Below are positions 1-7,350 of a stretch of 10,307 nt of DNA, piece after piece. Positions within the stretch are counted from its first letter, which is position 1; each line of letters begins with the position of its first letter. Under the pieces are notes generated by a model. It searched no databases. It saw nothing but the letters and a program-made list of their open reading frames with translations, and had not been told where the DNA came from. This DNA is from JBDKTH01 sp964558295 (GTDB lineage Bacteria > Planctomycetota > Planctomycetia > Pirellulales > Thermoguttaceae). The position numbers were made by a program, and so were the translations under genes. The stretch is taken from NCBI GenBank assembly GCA_964558295.1, contig CAZLDQ010000204.1, forward strand, positions 1 through 10,307, written 5' to 3'.

Positions 1-150
1 GGACTGGGGGCTATTAGGTTGGGCTTTTCAATCGGGTTGGCTGTGGGGCTTTCACGCGCGGGGCGGGGGGGTGGGCCCGGGGACGTGGAGACGTTCGCGC
101 GAAGACCCCGAACCGGATTGCAGACAACTCTTGGTGGAGAACGACCAGTC

Positions 151-327
151 ATGAACGGACGACGAATCTTGTTGGCGGTGCTTTTTGCGGCGAGTCTCTC
201 ATGGCTTGGTTGTGGACGAAATGCGGGGAATTTTCAGCCGCTTCCCCCGGAACCGTCGGAAGTGGTGGTGCCGGCCCCGACGCCTGAGTCGACGCCCGCG
301 CAGAAGGAGGCCGGTCGGAAGCGGTAA
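151..327 (+). CDS. Small putative lipoprotein, Pro-rich tail (58 aa)
   Basis: I do not recognise a family. The 58-residue product has a bacterial export signal: basic N-terminus (Arg4, Arg5), a hydrophobic stretch at about 6-19, and a single cysteine at 21 in the context Trp-Leu-Gly-Cys. That fits a lipoprotein signal with a non-standard -3 residue (Trp rather than Leu), so lipidation is an inference. The mature part is only about 38 residues, rich in Pro, Glu and Ala, with a basic end, and is probably disordered. The frame is open upstream to the window start, but ATG 151 is preferred because it places the signal peptide at the N-terminus; GGTGGAG lies about 11 bases upstream. Tiny lipoproteins of this kind are common in planctomycete genomes and usually have no assigned function. 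The SDR gene follows after 93 bases on the same strand. Bases 1-150 hold nothing else I can support. Confidence 0.55.
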   Translation: MNGRRILLAVLFAASLSWLGCGRNAGNFQPLPPEPSEVVVPAPTPESTPAQKEAGRKR

Positions 328-420
328 GGGGGAGGGACTCTTACTGCGAGAGGGCCTCTTGCGTAGAATGCAGGCTGGTGAGGAGACGTTGTCTGCACAG
401 CTACGCGAGACTGGGTGTTC

Positions 421-1167
421 ATGGATCTGCAATTGAGGGACAAGATCGCACTGATTACTGGGGCGTCAAGCGGCATCGGGGGGGCCACCGCCCGGGTGCT
501 GGCGGAGGAGGGAGCCGATGTGGTCGTCGGCTATCACAAGAACCGCGAGGGGGCAGAACGTACGGCCCAGGCCGTGCGTGCGGCGGGGCGCACGGCGTGG
601 ATACTGGGGATGGATGTGGCCGATGCCAAGGAGGTAGACGCGGCGATTGAACAACTGCAACAGCAGGTCGAGCAGCTCGATGTCTTGGTGCTCTGTGCAG
701 GGCAGAGCACGGTCACGCCGTTTGCCGAGTTGACGCCGGAAGAATGGGCCTGGATCGTGGGGGTCAATCTCAACGGTCCGTTTCATGTACTCCAGGCGAC
801 ACGGCCGATGCTCAACGTGGGGGCCTCGGTGGTCACGGTCGCCTCGGTGGCCGGTCAGACGGGCGTGCCGCATCATGCTCACTATGCGGCGGCCAAGGCG
901 GGGCTGATCAACCTCACGAAGAGTGCCGCTCGGGCACTCGCTCCCCGGGTGCGGGTGAACTGTGTGGCTCCCGGGATGACGCTTACCGAGATGGGCCGGC
1001 AAACGACCACGGCCCTGCCCCCTGATTACGCGCAAAAAAACCTGCTCACCCACCGGTTTGCCGAGCCGGAAGAGGTCGCCCGGGTGATCGCCTTTGTGGC
1101 CAGCCCCGTGGCCGGGTTCATGACCGGAGCCACCATTGATATCAATGGCGGCCGGGTGTTGCGATAA
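421..1167 (+). CDS. SDR-family NAD(P)-dependent oxidoreductase (FabG-like)
   Basis: A classical short-chain dehydrogenase/reductase of 248 residues, the usual length. It should be a cytoplasmic Rossmann-fold enzyme that oxidises or reduces an alcohol/ketone with NAD(P)(H). Visible motifs: the cofactor-binding TGASSGIG at 13-20; Asp65 followed by Val, which usually contacts adenine; and the catalytic tetrad Asn116, Ser142, Tyr155 and Lys159 with standard spacing. Pro184-Gly185 and a C-terminal TGATIDINGG segment (235-244) are also typical. His39-Lys40 after beta-strand 2 favours NADP(H). One oddity is that the usual NNAG/NAG motif reads Leu-Cys-Ala-Gly (91-94). The substrate cannot be deduced; the family includes 3-oxoacyl-ACP reductases and sugar dehydrogenases. 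ATG 421 is chosen, but an in-frame GTG at 415 would add two residues and neither has a clear Shine-Dalgarno site. It lies between a putative lipoprotein gene and a transporter gene on the same strand, but a 118-base gap downstream makes co-transcription with the transporter uncertain. Confidence 0.93.
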   Translation: MDLQLRDKIALITGASSGIGGATARVLAEEGADVVVGYHKNREGAERTAQAVRAAGRTAWILGMDVADAKEVDAAIEQLQQQVEQLDVLVLCAGQSTVTPFAELTPEEWAWIVGVNLNGPFHVLQATRPMLNVGASVVTVASVAGQTGVPHHAHYAAAKAGLINLTKSAARALAPRVRVNCVAPGMTLTEMGRQTTTALPPDYAQKNLLTHRFAEPEEVARVIAFVASPVAGFMTGATIDINGGRVLR

Positions 1168-1240
1168 GGGGGAGGTTTGGGGCGTTCTGGAAGAGGGGAG
1201 CATATTCGGCTGGCGTTCGGCAACCCCGCTCGATATCATC

Positions 1241-1261
1241 GGTTCGGCAGGGGCCTGAACC
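1241..1261 (+). other. Imperfect hairpin in the leader of the OPT gene
   Basis: GGTTC at 1241-1245 pairs with GAACC at 1257-1261. A G-T and a G-C pair extend the stem to seven pairs around a seven-base loop. It ends ten bases before the ribosome-binding site of the transporter gene. There is no following T-run, so it is not a convincing intrinsic terminator. It could be a leader structure or chance in GC-rich DNA. Confidence 0.25.
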
Positions 1262-1270
1262 ACTGTGAAC

Positions 1271-1277
1271 AGGAGAG
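1271..1277 (+). promoter_or_regulatory. Ribosome-binding site that decides the OPT start
   Basis: AGGAGAG lies eight bases before the GTG at 1286. A GTG seven codons upstream (1265) is in frame but has no such site before it, so 1286 is the better start. Confidence 0.6.
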
Positions 1278-1285
1278 ATCGACCG

Positions 1286-3247
1286 GTGACATTCGCGCAG
1301 GACGAGGACTTCGAAAGGCCCCCGCTCCCCACGTCTCCCTTCCCGGATGCCGGCCAAACCTTGCCCGAAGACGTTGAAGCGCGCCGGTGGCTGGAAACGG
1401 TCTATCAGGGTGACACGATGCGTCAGCTTTCCGTGCGCTCGATCGTCACCGGAATGCTCATTGGCGGAGTGATGTCGATCTCGAATCTCTACGTGGGGCT
1501 CAAGACCGGCTGGGGCTTGGGGGTGACGATTACCGCCTGCATTATTGCCTATGCCGTCTTTCGCGCCCTGGAGACGGTCATCCCGCAGTACCGCAAGCGC
1601 CCGTTTACGATCCTGGAAAACTACACCATGTCGAGCGCGGCCAGTGCGGCCGGCTACATGGCCTCGGCTGGGCTGGTCTCCGCTTTTCCCGCCTTGTATC
1701 TGACGACCGGCCGGATGCTCACCTGGTGGGAGATGATGCTCTGGTTGGCGGCTGTCTCGGTCTTGGGCGTGTTCATGGCCGTACCGCTGAAACGCCAGTT
1801 GATCAACATCGACAAGTTGCCCTTCCCCACAGGCATCGCCACGGCCGAGACGCTCAAGAGCATGCACTCGGCCGGCGAGGAGGCGATGCGCAAGGCCAAG
1901 TGGCTCCTCGGCTCTGGGGGGATCGGCGCGGTGTTGGCCCTCTGGCGCGACGCCGTGCCGCCGCTAGCCGCCTGGTTGGGACGAACGCTAGGTAGTGCTT
2001 CCTTGGGCGAGCGGCTCGGGCAGTTCGCCTTTCCCGGGGAGTTTCCCTTGCTCCCCGGCTGGCACCACTGGCTGGAGCGGCAGACGATCGGTTTTGAAGG
2101 CTCGCTGATCATGATCGCCGCCGGCGCGATCATGGGCCTCCGCGTGGGACTCTCGCTCTTAGTGGGCGCCGTCTTCTATTACGGCATCCTTGCCCCGGAG
2201 TTGCTTGAACGCGGGATCGTCCAGCCGGGCTACAAGGGAATCGTCTCCTGGACCCTTTGGCCTGCGACGGCGCTGATGGTCACCTCGGGCCTGCTGGCCT
2301 TTGCCCTGCGATGGCGCACGGTGCTGCGAGCCTTTGGCGGCATGCTCTCGATGTTCCGACGGTCGAGCAGCCCCGACGATCCGTTGGCCCAAGTCGAGGT
2401 GCCTGGCTCGTGGTTTGTCGTGGGGACGGGGGTTTCCGGGGGGGCGTGCGGGGTTCTGGGCCACGGGCTGTTTGGGGTCCAGTGGTGGATGGGGATTGGG
2501 GCCGTCTTGCTGACCTTCCTGCTCTCGATCGTAGCCGCCCGGGCGACCGGCGAGACCGACGTGACGCCGATCGGAGCGATGGGGAAGATCACGCAATTGA
2601 TCTACGGAGTCGTTGCCCCGTCGAGCATGACGACGAATCTGATGACCGCCTCGATCACGGCCGGCGCTGCGTCCCATTCCGCTGATCTGCTGACCGATCT
2701 GAAATCAGGCTATCTGTTGGGCGGCAACCCCCGCAAGCAGACGATCTCGCAGTTGTTTGGCGTGTTGGCTGGGACGCTGTTGTGCGTGCCGGTCTATGCG
2801 GTGATTGCCCAGCCGGAAAAACTGGGTTCCCGGGAGTTGCCGGCTCCGGCGGCCAAAGTCTGGGCCGGGGTGGCGGAGATGCTGGCCAACGGCTTGGACT
2901 CGCTCCCTCCTGGTGCGTTGTATGCCATGATCCTTGGCGGCCTGGTGGGCATCCTCCTCGCGCTGGCTGAACACTTCCTTCCCCCGCGCTATGCACGGTG
3001 GATTCCTTCGGCGACCGGCCTGGGCATTGCCGGCGTAATCCCGGCGTTCAACTCGATCTCCATGTTCCTCGGCGCATTGGCCGCTTGGCTTTGGGCCAAG
3101 GCCGACGCCCGCAGGGCCGATCAGTACACGATTCCCGCTTCCTCCGGACTAATTGCCGGCGAATCGCTGATGGGCGCGGCAATCATCCTTTGGCTTCAAG
3201 CCCCCGGGATGTTTCAGGAGATCTGGCATTATCTGCAGGGGGGATGA
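1286..3247 (+). CDS. OPT-superfamily oligopeptide transporter
   Basis: An inner-membrane transporter of the oligopeptide transporter (OPT) superfamily, bacterial branch (COG1297 type), 653 residues. Known members move small peptides or metal-chelate complexes by proton coupling; the substrate here is unknown. After a hydrophilic N-terminus of about 48 residues comes the signature first membrane region with GGVMSISNLYVGLKTGWG (60-77), followed by many hydrophobic helices to the C-terminus. Family hallmarks include ENYTMSSAASAAGY (111-124), LPFPTGIATAETL (178-190), TGETDVTPIGAMGKITQL (421-438) and the GYLLGGNPRKQ loop with Asn481-Pro482-Arg483-Lys484-Gln485. The length is typical, with no sign of truncation. 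GTG 1286 is chosen over GTG 1265 because of a good Shine-Dalgarno site. The gene ends 48 bases from the converging minus-strand operon. That gap has only a weak four-pair GGGG/CCCC stem (3257-3270), so no clear terminator. Confidence 0.95.
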   Translation: MTFAQDEDFERPPLPTSPFPDAGQTLPEDVEARRWLETVYQGDTMRQLSVRSIVTGMLIGGVMSISNLYVGLKTGWGLGVTITACIIAYAVFRALETVIPQYRKRPFTILENYTMSSAASAAGYMASAGLVSAFPALYLTTGRMLTWWEMMLWLAAVSVLGVFMAVPLKRQLINIDKLPFPTGIATAETLKSMHSAGEEAMRKAKWLLGSGGIGAVLALWRDAVPPLAAWLGRTLGSASLGERLGQFAFPGEFPLLPGWHHWLERQTIGFEGSLIMIAAGAIMGLRVGLSLLVGAVFYYGILAPELLERGIVQPGYKGIVSWTLWPATALMVTSGLLAFALRWRTVLRAFGGMLSMFRRSSSPDDPLAQVEVPGSWFVVGTGVSGGACGVLGHGLFGVQWWMGIGAVLLTFLLSIVAARATGETDVTPIGAMGKITQLIYGVVAPSSMTTNLMTASITAGAASHSADLLTDLKSGYLLGGNPRKQTISQLFGVLAGTLLCVPVYAVIAQPEKLGSRELPAPAAKVWAGVAEMLANGLDSLPPGALYAMILGGLVGILLALAEHFLPPRYARWIPSATGLGIAGVIPAFNSISMFLGALAAWLWAKADARRADQYTIPASSGLIAGESLMGAAIILWLQAPGMFQEIWHYLQGG

Positions 3248-3295
3248 AGGTCGATTGGGGACCGTACCCCGTTGAGATTCTCCCGTGGCAACGTA

Positions 3296-4669
3296 TCACT
3301 GCTCGACGGTCTTCCTGTCTTCGGTCCGCCCCCAGCCAAGCCAAATCTTCCGCGCCTCGCCACAGGCCAGGAGTGAGAAGACCGCCGGCAGGAATTGGCC
3401 GGCGGCCTGAGCGTAGCGATCGACCATTGTCTCCACGAGCACGATCAAGAGCACATTGGCCGCGGCAAACGTCAGCCCGACCCACGCTAAGACTTCCACA
3501 GGCAGCCCTGGCGACAGCGTCACAGCCGCATCGGCACGAGGAGTGAGAATCGCTCGCAGGACAAACAGCGACACGGCCAGCAGAAGGCAGGCTTTCAGGA
3601 CCCGATTTGAGGCAACCAGGGCTCCCAGGCTTTCGCCCAGGTTGTAACGCACAAAACGGAGATAAAGGGCCTTCTTGGCCCAGAGGACCTCGTGCGATAA
3701 GCGTGTCAGCATGCGGTTGATCGTCACCGGATCGCGGCCATAGAGCCGGACCGCGGCCGGGTAGGCAATCTGCCAGATGCTGACGTTGTAGTTTTCGGTC
3801 CATTGCCGGATGTTGACGTTTCCATCGGCCACGGCACTGGGCATCTGCCGGGCTTCACGCTCGTGGAGAATTTCTTGGGCCAGCGGTCGCAAGGACGCCG
3901 GCAGTTCGGCGGCAAGCATGGGGTCCAATAGTTCCGCGGCAATCCCCACGGTGTTGTAGCCGCCGAACGAGACCAGACCAAAATGCCCCACGACGACCAG
4001 TCGCAACAGGCAGAAGCCGACCAGCGGCAGCCCCGCGGCGGCCGCCAGACCGGCCGTGTAGCGAAACCAGGCCGTCGATTGTTCCTGCCAGGCCAGGTGG
4101 AGCCGTCGCACGATCAGGCCCAGACAGGGGACGAGCGGAACGAGAATCAGGTAGACCGGCCGGACGTGGTATGCGGCGGCGACGCTGAGGACTAGGCCGA
4201 TCCAGGGGCCTGCCCGGCGTGGAGTGGCCGACACCCAGAGCAGGAAGCTTACGGCGACAATCGCCGCGGTGCGTCCCAAAGAATCGGTCAACAGCATTGT
4301 GACGGTCTGGTCATTGACCACCATCCAGACCAGTCCGCTGCTGGCCGCCAGGGCTTGCCAGGGCGAAAAGCCGTAGCGGCGCAAGGCACCGTCGAAGAAG
4401 AACACGGCGGCCAGATGGGCCAACAGATGTACCAGCGGCACGAGCCGATAGTCGGGCGATACCAGGGCCACCGCCTTCAACAGGAGTGGATACCCGATCG
4501 TGCGGTGGCTACGGAGCATGTCCACCGGGGCAAGGCGACTGGCTTCCCGATAGCTGGCACTGTCAACCAACTCGTGCGCCCCTTGCCACAGGCCGGTGAC
4601 CGAGGCCAAGAGCAGTACGCCCAGCATTTCGGCCAGCAGCCAGGTTCGGGGGTTTCTTGCCAGTTGCAT
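3296..4669 (-). CDS. Polytopic membrane protein, possible GT-C glycosyltransferase
   Basis: A 457-residue integral membrane protein with roughly ten hydrophobic segments. They are clustered at 11-28, 57-92, 103-190 and 202-228, and again at 355-375, 391-411 and 424-436, with a soluble-looking loop at about 240-340. The first extracytoplasmic loop has Asp36 and Tyr40 followed by an RTIGYPLLL segment (56-64), and the last part has DRYAQAAGQFLPAV (417-430). This layout resembles lipid-linked-sugar glycosyltransferases of the GT39/ArnT (GT-C) type, but I see no decisive signature, so the assignment rests on topology, weak motif likeness and context. ATG 4669 is chosen because it lies 16 bases after the amidotransferase stop and directly precedes the first hydrophobic helix. 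The open frame runs on to 5068, but that part lies antiparallel-free inside the amidotransferase gene in another frame and is spurious. It is the last gene of the four-gene minus-strand cluster and plausibly handles its glycan product at the membrane. Confidence 0.72.
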   Translation of the reverse strand: MQLARNPRTWLLAEMLGVLLLASVTGLWQGAHELVDSASYREASRLAPVDMLRSHRTIGYPLLLKAVALVSPDYRLVPLVHLLAHLAAVFFFDGALRRYGFSPWQALAASSGLVWMVVNDQTVTMLLTDSLGRTAAIVAVSFLLWVSATPRRAGPWIGLVLSVAAAYHVRPVYLILVPLVPCLGLIVRRLHLAWQEQSTAWFRYTAGLAAAAGLPLVGFCLLRLVVVGHFGLVSFGGYNTVGIAAELLDPMLAAELPASLRPLAQEILHEREARQMPSAVADGNVNIRQWTENYNVSIWQIAYPAAVRLYGRDPVTINRMLTRLSHEVLWAKKALYLRFVRYNLGESLGALVASNRVLKACLLLAVSLFVLRAILTPRADAAVTLSPGLPVEVLAWVGLTFAAANVLLIVLVETMVDRYAQAAGQFLPAVFSLLACGEARKIWLGWGRTEDRKTVEQ

Positions 4670-4685
4670 GTTAAGGGGCTTTGAC

Positions 4686-6578
4686 CTAAACGGAGGGACG
4701 GATCTTGTCCAGCCATAACGAAAGCTGGAGCATCGCAAACAACAGATAGCCATGGTCTCGTCGCTGTCGGTCGTGTTCGTCACGCAGCACGGCCACGGCT
4801 TGCGGGTTGAGTACGCCCGAGGCTTTGAGCTTCGCGGGACCGAGGTATTCGCCGACCAACTCGCGCCAACTGCCGCTGAGCCAGTGGGAAACGGGCGCGT
4901 TGAACCCCGCTTTGCGCCGCCGGAGGATCGGCGGCGGCACAATTTCCCGGGCGGCGTCGCGAAGGATGACCTTTCCCTGGCCGTGGGCCCGTTTGCAGTG
5001 GGCGGGAAGCGTGGCACAGAACTCGAAAAGCCGGTGGTCCATGAAGGGGCTACGGATCTCCAGCCCATAGGCCATGCTGGCCCGATCGATCTTCACCATC
5101 ATGTCGTCGACCAGCCAAGTCTTGTAGTCGACATAGAGCATGCGGTCCAAGGGCCCTAGCGCGGCCGCTTCCCGATAGGCGGCGCGGAACGGCTCGAAGG
5201 CCTCGGTGACATGTGGGGCCCAGTCGGGACGCAACAGCGGGCCGAGCTTCTTCGGGTCGCCTAGCATCCGCCACCAGGCATGGGCATCGCACGCATCCAG
5301 TTCCGCGCCGGCCAAGAACTGCTTGGCCTTGAACACCAGATTGACCTTGCGCCGGCTGTCGGGAAGCTGGTTGACCAGTCTGCGTAGGGCCACCTTAACG
5401 AACCCCGGCCACGGAGCGATGCGACGGTGATACAGGTCGGCCTGGTGGGTCACGTAGCCGGCCAGCAGTTCGTCCCCCCCGTCGCCGGACAGGGCCACGG
5501 TTACATGCTGCCGGGCCATCTGGCACAGCGCATGGGTCGGCACGATCGACGTGTCGGCAAACGGTTCGTCGGCCTTAGCGGCAATCTCCAGCAAGAACTC
5601 CGGGCTTTCACAACGAGCCAACTCATCGTGATGCACAGTCCCCAGTTGCTGGGCGGCGAGCCGTGCCCAGGGAAGCTCGTTGTAGCTGGCTTCGCTGAAG
5701 CCGAGACTGAAACTTCGCACCTCGCCGCACGCGCGACGCATCAGGGCCGTGACGACGCTCGAATCCAGCCCGCCGCTCAATAACACGCCCAGCGGCACAT
5801 CGCTGATGAGCCGGTCGCAGGTCGCCTGTTGGAGCAGCTCGAGAAACCGCTGCGTGGTGTCGCCCGTACTCGGCTGCGCGGCGAGCGTTGCCCAGCGCTG
5901 GGCCATATCCCAGTAGACGCGGATTTGTGGGCGGCTGCCACGGGTCCAACGCAGGCAACTGGCCATCGGCAACCGCTGGATTCCGTCGAGGATCGACTGC
6001 GGGCCGACGACATAGCTCAGGGCCAGATATCGGGCCACGGCCTGGGGATTGAGCCGGGCCGGGATCAGACCGCTTGCCAGGACGGTGGTCAGCTCGGAGC
6101 CGAACACAATGCCCCCCTCGGGCAGTTCCGCCCAGTAGAGCGGCTTGACCCCAAACCGATCGCGCACCAACAGGAGCGTCTCGCTTGGGCGGTCCCAGAG
6201 GGCCAAGGCGAACATGCCGACGATCCGATCGAGCACAGCCTCGCCCCAATGGAGATAGCCGAGCAGGAGGACTTCGGTATCGCAGGTGGTGCGGAACCGG
6301 AAACCGGCCGCTTCTAGCTCGCGGCGCAGGGCGGGAAAGTTGTAGATCTCGCCGTTGAAGGAAATGGTTACCCGCCCCGACGGATCGGTCATCGGCTGGG
6401 CACCGCCGGCCAGGTCGATCACGCTCAATCGCCGGTGGCCGAGCCCCACACCTCCTTCACAGAGCACCCCTTCGCCATCTGGTCCCCGAAAGCGGAGCGT
6501 GTGCGTCATGCGGCGCAGCATGGCTTCGGGGACCTCGCGGTCCCGCTCGTTGAACACCACACCGCAAATGCCACACAT
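4686..6578 (-). CDS. asnB: Asparagine synthase (glutamine-hydrolysing) family amidotransferase
   Basis: A class II glutamine amidotransferase fused to an asparagine-synthetase ATP-pyrophosphatase domain, 630 residues, typical for the bacterial AsnB family. After Met removal, Cys2 is the nucleophile that releases ammonia from glutamine. The N-terminal domain shows GHRRLSVIDL (47-56), GEIYN (76-80), CDTEVLL (99-105) and RFGVKPLY (141-148). The synthetase domain shows the ATP-binding loop SGGLDSS (268-274) and SGDGGDE (364-370). All key residues I checked are present. It may make asparagine, but in glycan gene clusters AsnB-like enzymes often amidate a sugar acid or other carboxylate, so here a modifying role is possible; sequence alone cannot decide. 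The start is supported by GAGGA five bases upstream of ATG 6578. It begins 16 bases after the methyltransferase stop and ends 16 bases before the next start, consistent with one transcript. Confidence 0.95.
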   Translation of the reverse strand: MCGICGVVFNERDREVPEAMLRRMTHTLRFRGPDGEGVLCEGGVGLGHRRLSVIDLAGGAQPMTDPSGRVTISFNGEIYNFPALRRELEAAGFRFRTTCDTEVLLLGYLHWGEAVLDRIVGMFALALWDRPSETLLLVRDRFGVKPLYWAELPEGGIVFGSELTTVLASGLIPARLNPQAVARYLALSYVVGPQSILDGIQRLPMASCLRWTRGSRPQIRVYWDMAQRWATLAAQPSTGDTTQRFLELLQQATCDRLISDVPLGVLLSGGLDSSVVTALMRRACGEVRSFSLGFSEASYNELPWARLAAQQLGTVHHDELARCESPEFLLEIAAKADEPFADTSIVPTHALCQMARQHVTVALSGDGGDELLAGYVTHQADLYHRRIAPWPGFVKVALRRLVNQLPDSRRKVNLVFKAKQFLAGAELDACDAHAWWRMLGDPKKLGPLLRPDWAPHVTEAFEPFRAAYREAAALGPLDRMLYVDYKTWLVDDMMVKIDRASMAYGLEIRSPFMDHRLFEFCATLPAHCKRAHGQGKVILRDAAREIVPPPILRRRKAGFNAPVSHWLSGSWRELVGEYLGPAKLKASGVLNPQAVAVLRDEHDRQRRDHGYLLFAMLQLSLWLDKIRPSV

Positions 6579-6594
6579 GCCAATCCTCAGCGCG

Positions 6595-7350
6595 TTAGTT
6601 GGATTCGTCTCGCTGGCCCACCGCCCACACCGATTGCCCGAAGAGCCGCTGGGTGAGCGGGGTCAACCGCCGGGAAAGCGGCTGCACGTATTTGTCAAAC
6701 CAAAGGATCTGCCGATTGATTGCCGGATCAGAGAGGTGCTTGGGGCGGAAACATCGGGCGTTGACCCACCAGCCTAGCCCCCCCAGGGGGTTGATGTACC
6801 GGAGCGCGAGCACGTGGAACCCGGCCGTCTCCAACTGCCGGCGAAGCGCGGCGCGCGTGTAGCGACGAAAATGCCCAGCCATCCGATCCATGGGGCCATA
6901 AAGGGCCGGATGAGCGGGGACGACCAGGGCCAGCCGCCCGCCGGGCTGCAAACAGGCATGAAGACTTCGCAGTGCCGCGAGGTCGTCCTCCAGATGCTCC
7001 AAAACATTCAGGCAGACCGCGGTCTGATAAGCCTGCTCGCCCACCTGGGCGGCAAACGCCTGATCCGCCAGATTGGCCAACTGGAGCCGGACATTGGCCG
7101 GCAAGTCGCTTTGGGCTGTCAAACAGGCCGGATCGAGGTCGACGGCCACCAGTTCCTCGACCAGACCGGCCATCTGGCGGGTATACTGGCCATAGCCGAA
7201 GCCTATCTCCAACGCCCGGCCGCCCAGGTGCGGGCGCACCAGGTCCAGGAGCCAGCGATGATAGTTGACCGCTTCGGGCAGCGCGGAACTCATCGTGGCA
7301 AAACCGGAAGTGGATTTCGGATTAGGCACGCAGGCGTCTCCTGGGTTCAA
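6595..7350 (-). CDS. Class I SAM-dependent methyltransferase
   Basis: A soluble Rossmann-fold methyltransferase of 251 residues that should transfer a methyl group from S-adenosylmethionine. Motif I is LEIGFGYGQY (47-56), followed by the acidic residue that binds the ribose, Asp71 in VAVDLDP (69-74 region). A CLNVLEHLEDD segment (113-123) matches the NxLEHl motif of UbiG-like/Methyltransf_11-23 proteins, and LQPGGRL (134-140) is the usual post-motif III turn. The acceptor is unknown; context suggests a sugar or lipid carrier. The start is notable. TTG 7350 overlaps the TGA of the preceding glycosyltransferase (TTGA) and has GGAGGA six bases upstream, which suggests coupled translation. GTG 7329 also has an AGGAG site eight bases before it and would give 244 residues; ATG 7293 has no visible site. 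The core fold starts near residue 29, so all three are possible. Confidence 0.9.
   Translation of the reverse strand: MNPGDACVPNPKSTSGFATMSSALPEAVNYHRWLLDLVRPHLGGRALEIGFGYGQYTRQMAGLVEELVAVDLDPACLTAQSDLPANVRLQLANLADQAFAAQVGEQAYQTAVCLNVLEHLEDDLAALRSLHACLQPGGRLALVVPAHPALYGPMDRMAGHFRRYTRAALRRQLETAGFHVLALRYINPLGGLGWWVNARCFRPKHLSDPAINRQILWFDKYVQPLSRRLTPLTQRLFGQSVWAVGQRDESN

Noticed and set aside
19..150. N-terminal extension of the small lipoprotein from a TTG at 19
   Set aside because: It would bury the signal peptide inside the protein, and its sequence is Gly/Arg-rich with no coding character.
350..360. AGAGGGCCTCT palindrome after the lipoprotein gene
   Set aside because: The arms leave a one-base loop, so it cannot form a normal hairpin, and no T-run follows.
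466..1332. 288-codon open frame on the minus strand across the SDR gene
   Set aside because: It is antisense to a gene with intact SDR motifs, shows no recognisable domain and has the Arg/Pro/Gly/His-rich composition typical of shadow frames in GC-rich DNA.
3257..3270. Possible bidirectional terminator between the OPT gene and the minus-strand operon
   Set aside because: The GGGG/CCCC stem is only four pairs with a six-base loop and no T-run on either side.
4670..5068. Upstream extension of the membrane protein frame inside asnB
   Set aside because: The extra residues overlap well-conserved amidotransferase sequence on the same strand in another frame. They are Arg/Ser/Pro-rich, and ATG 4669 sits at the natural operon junction.
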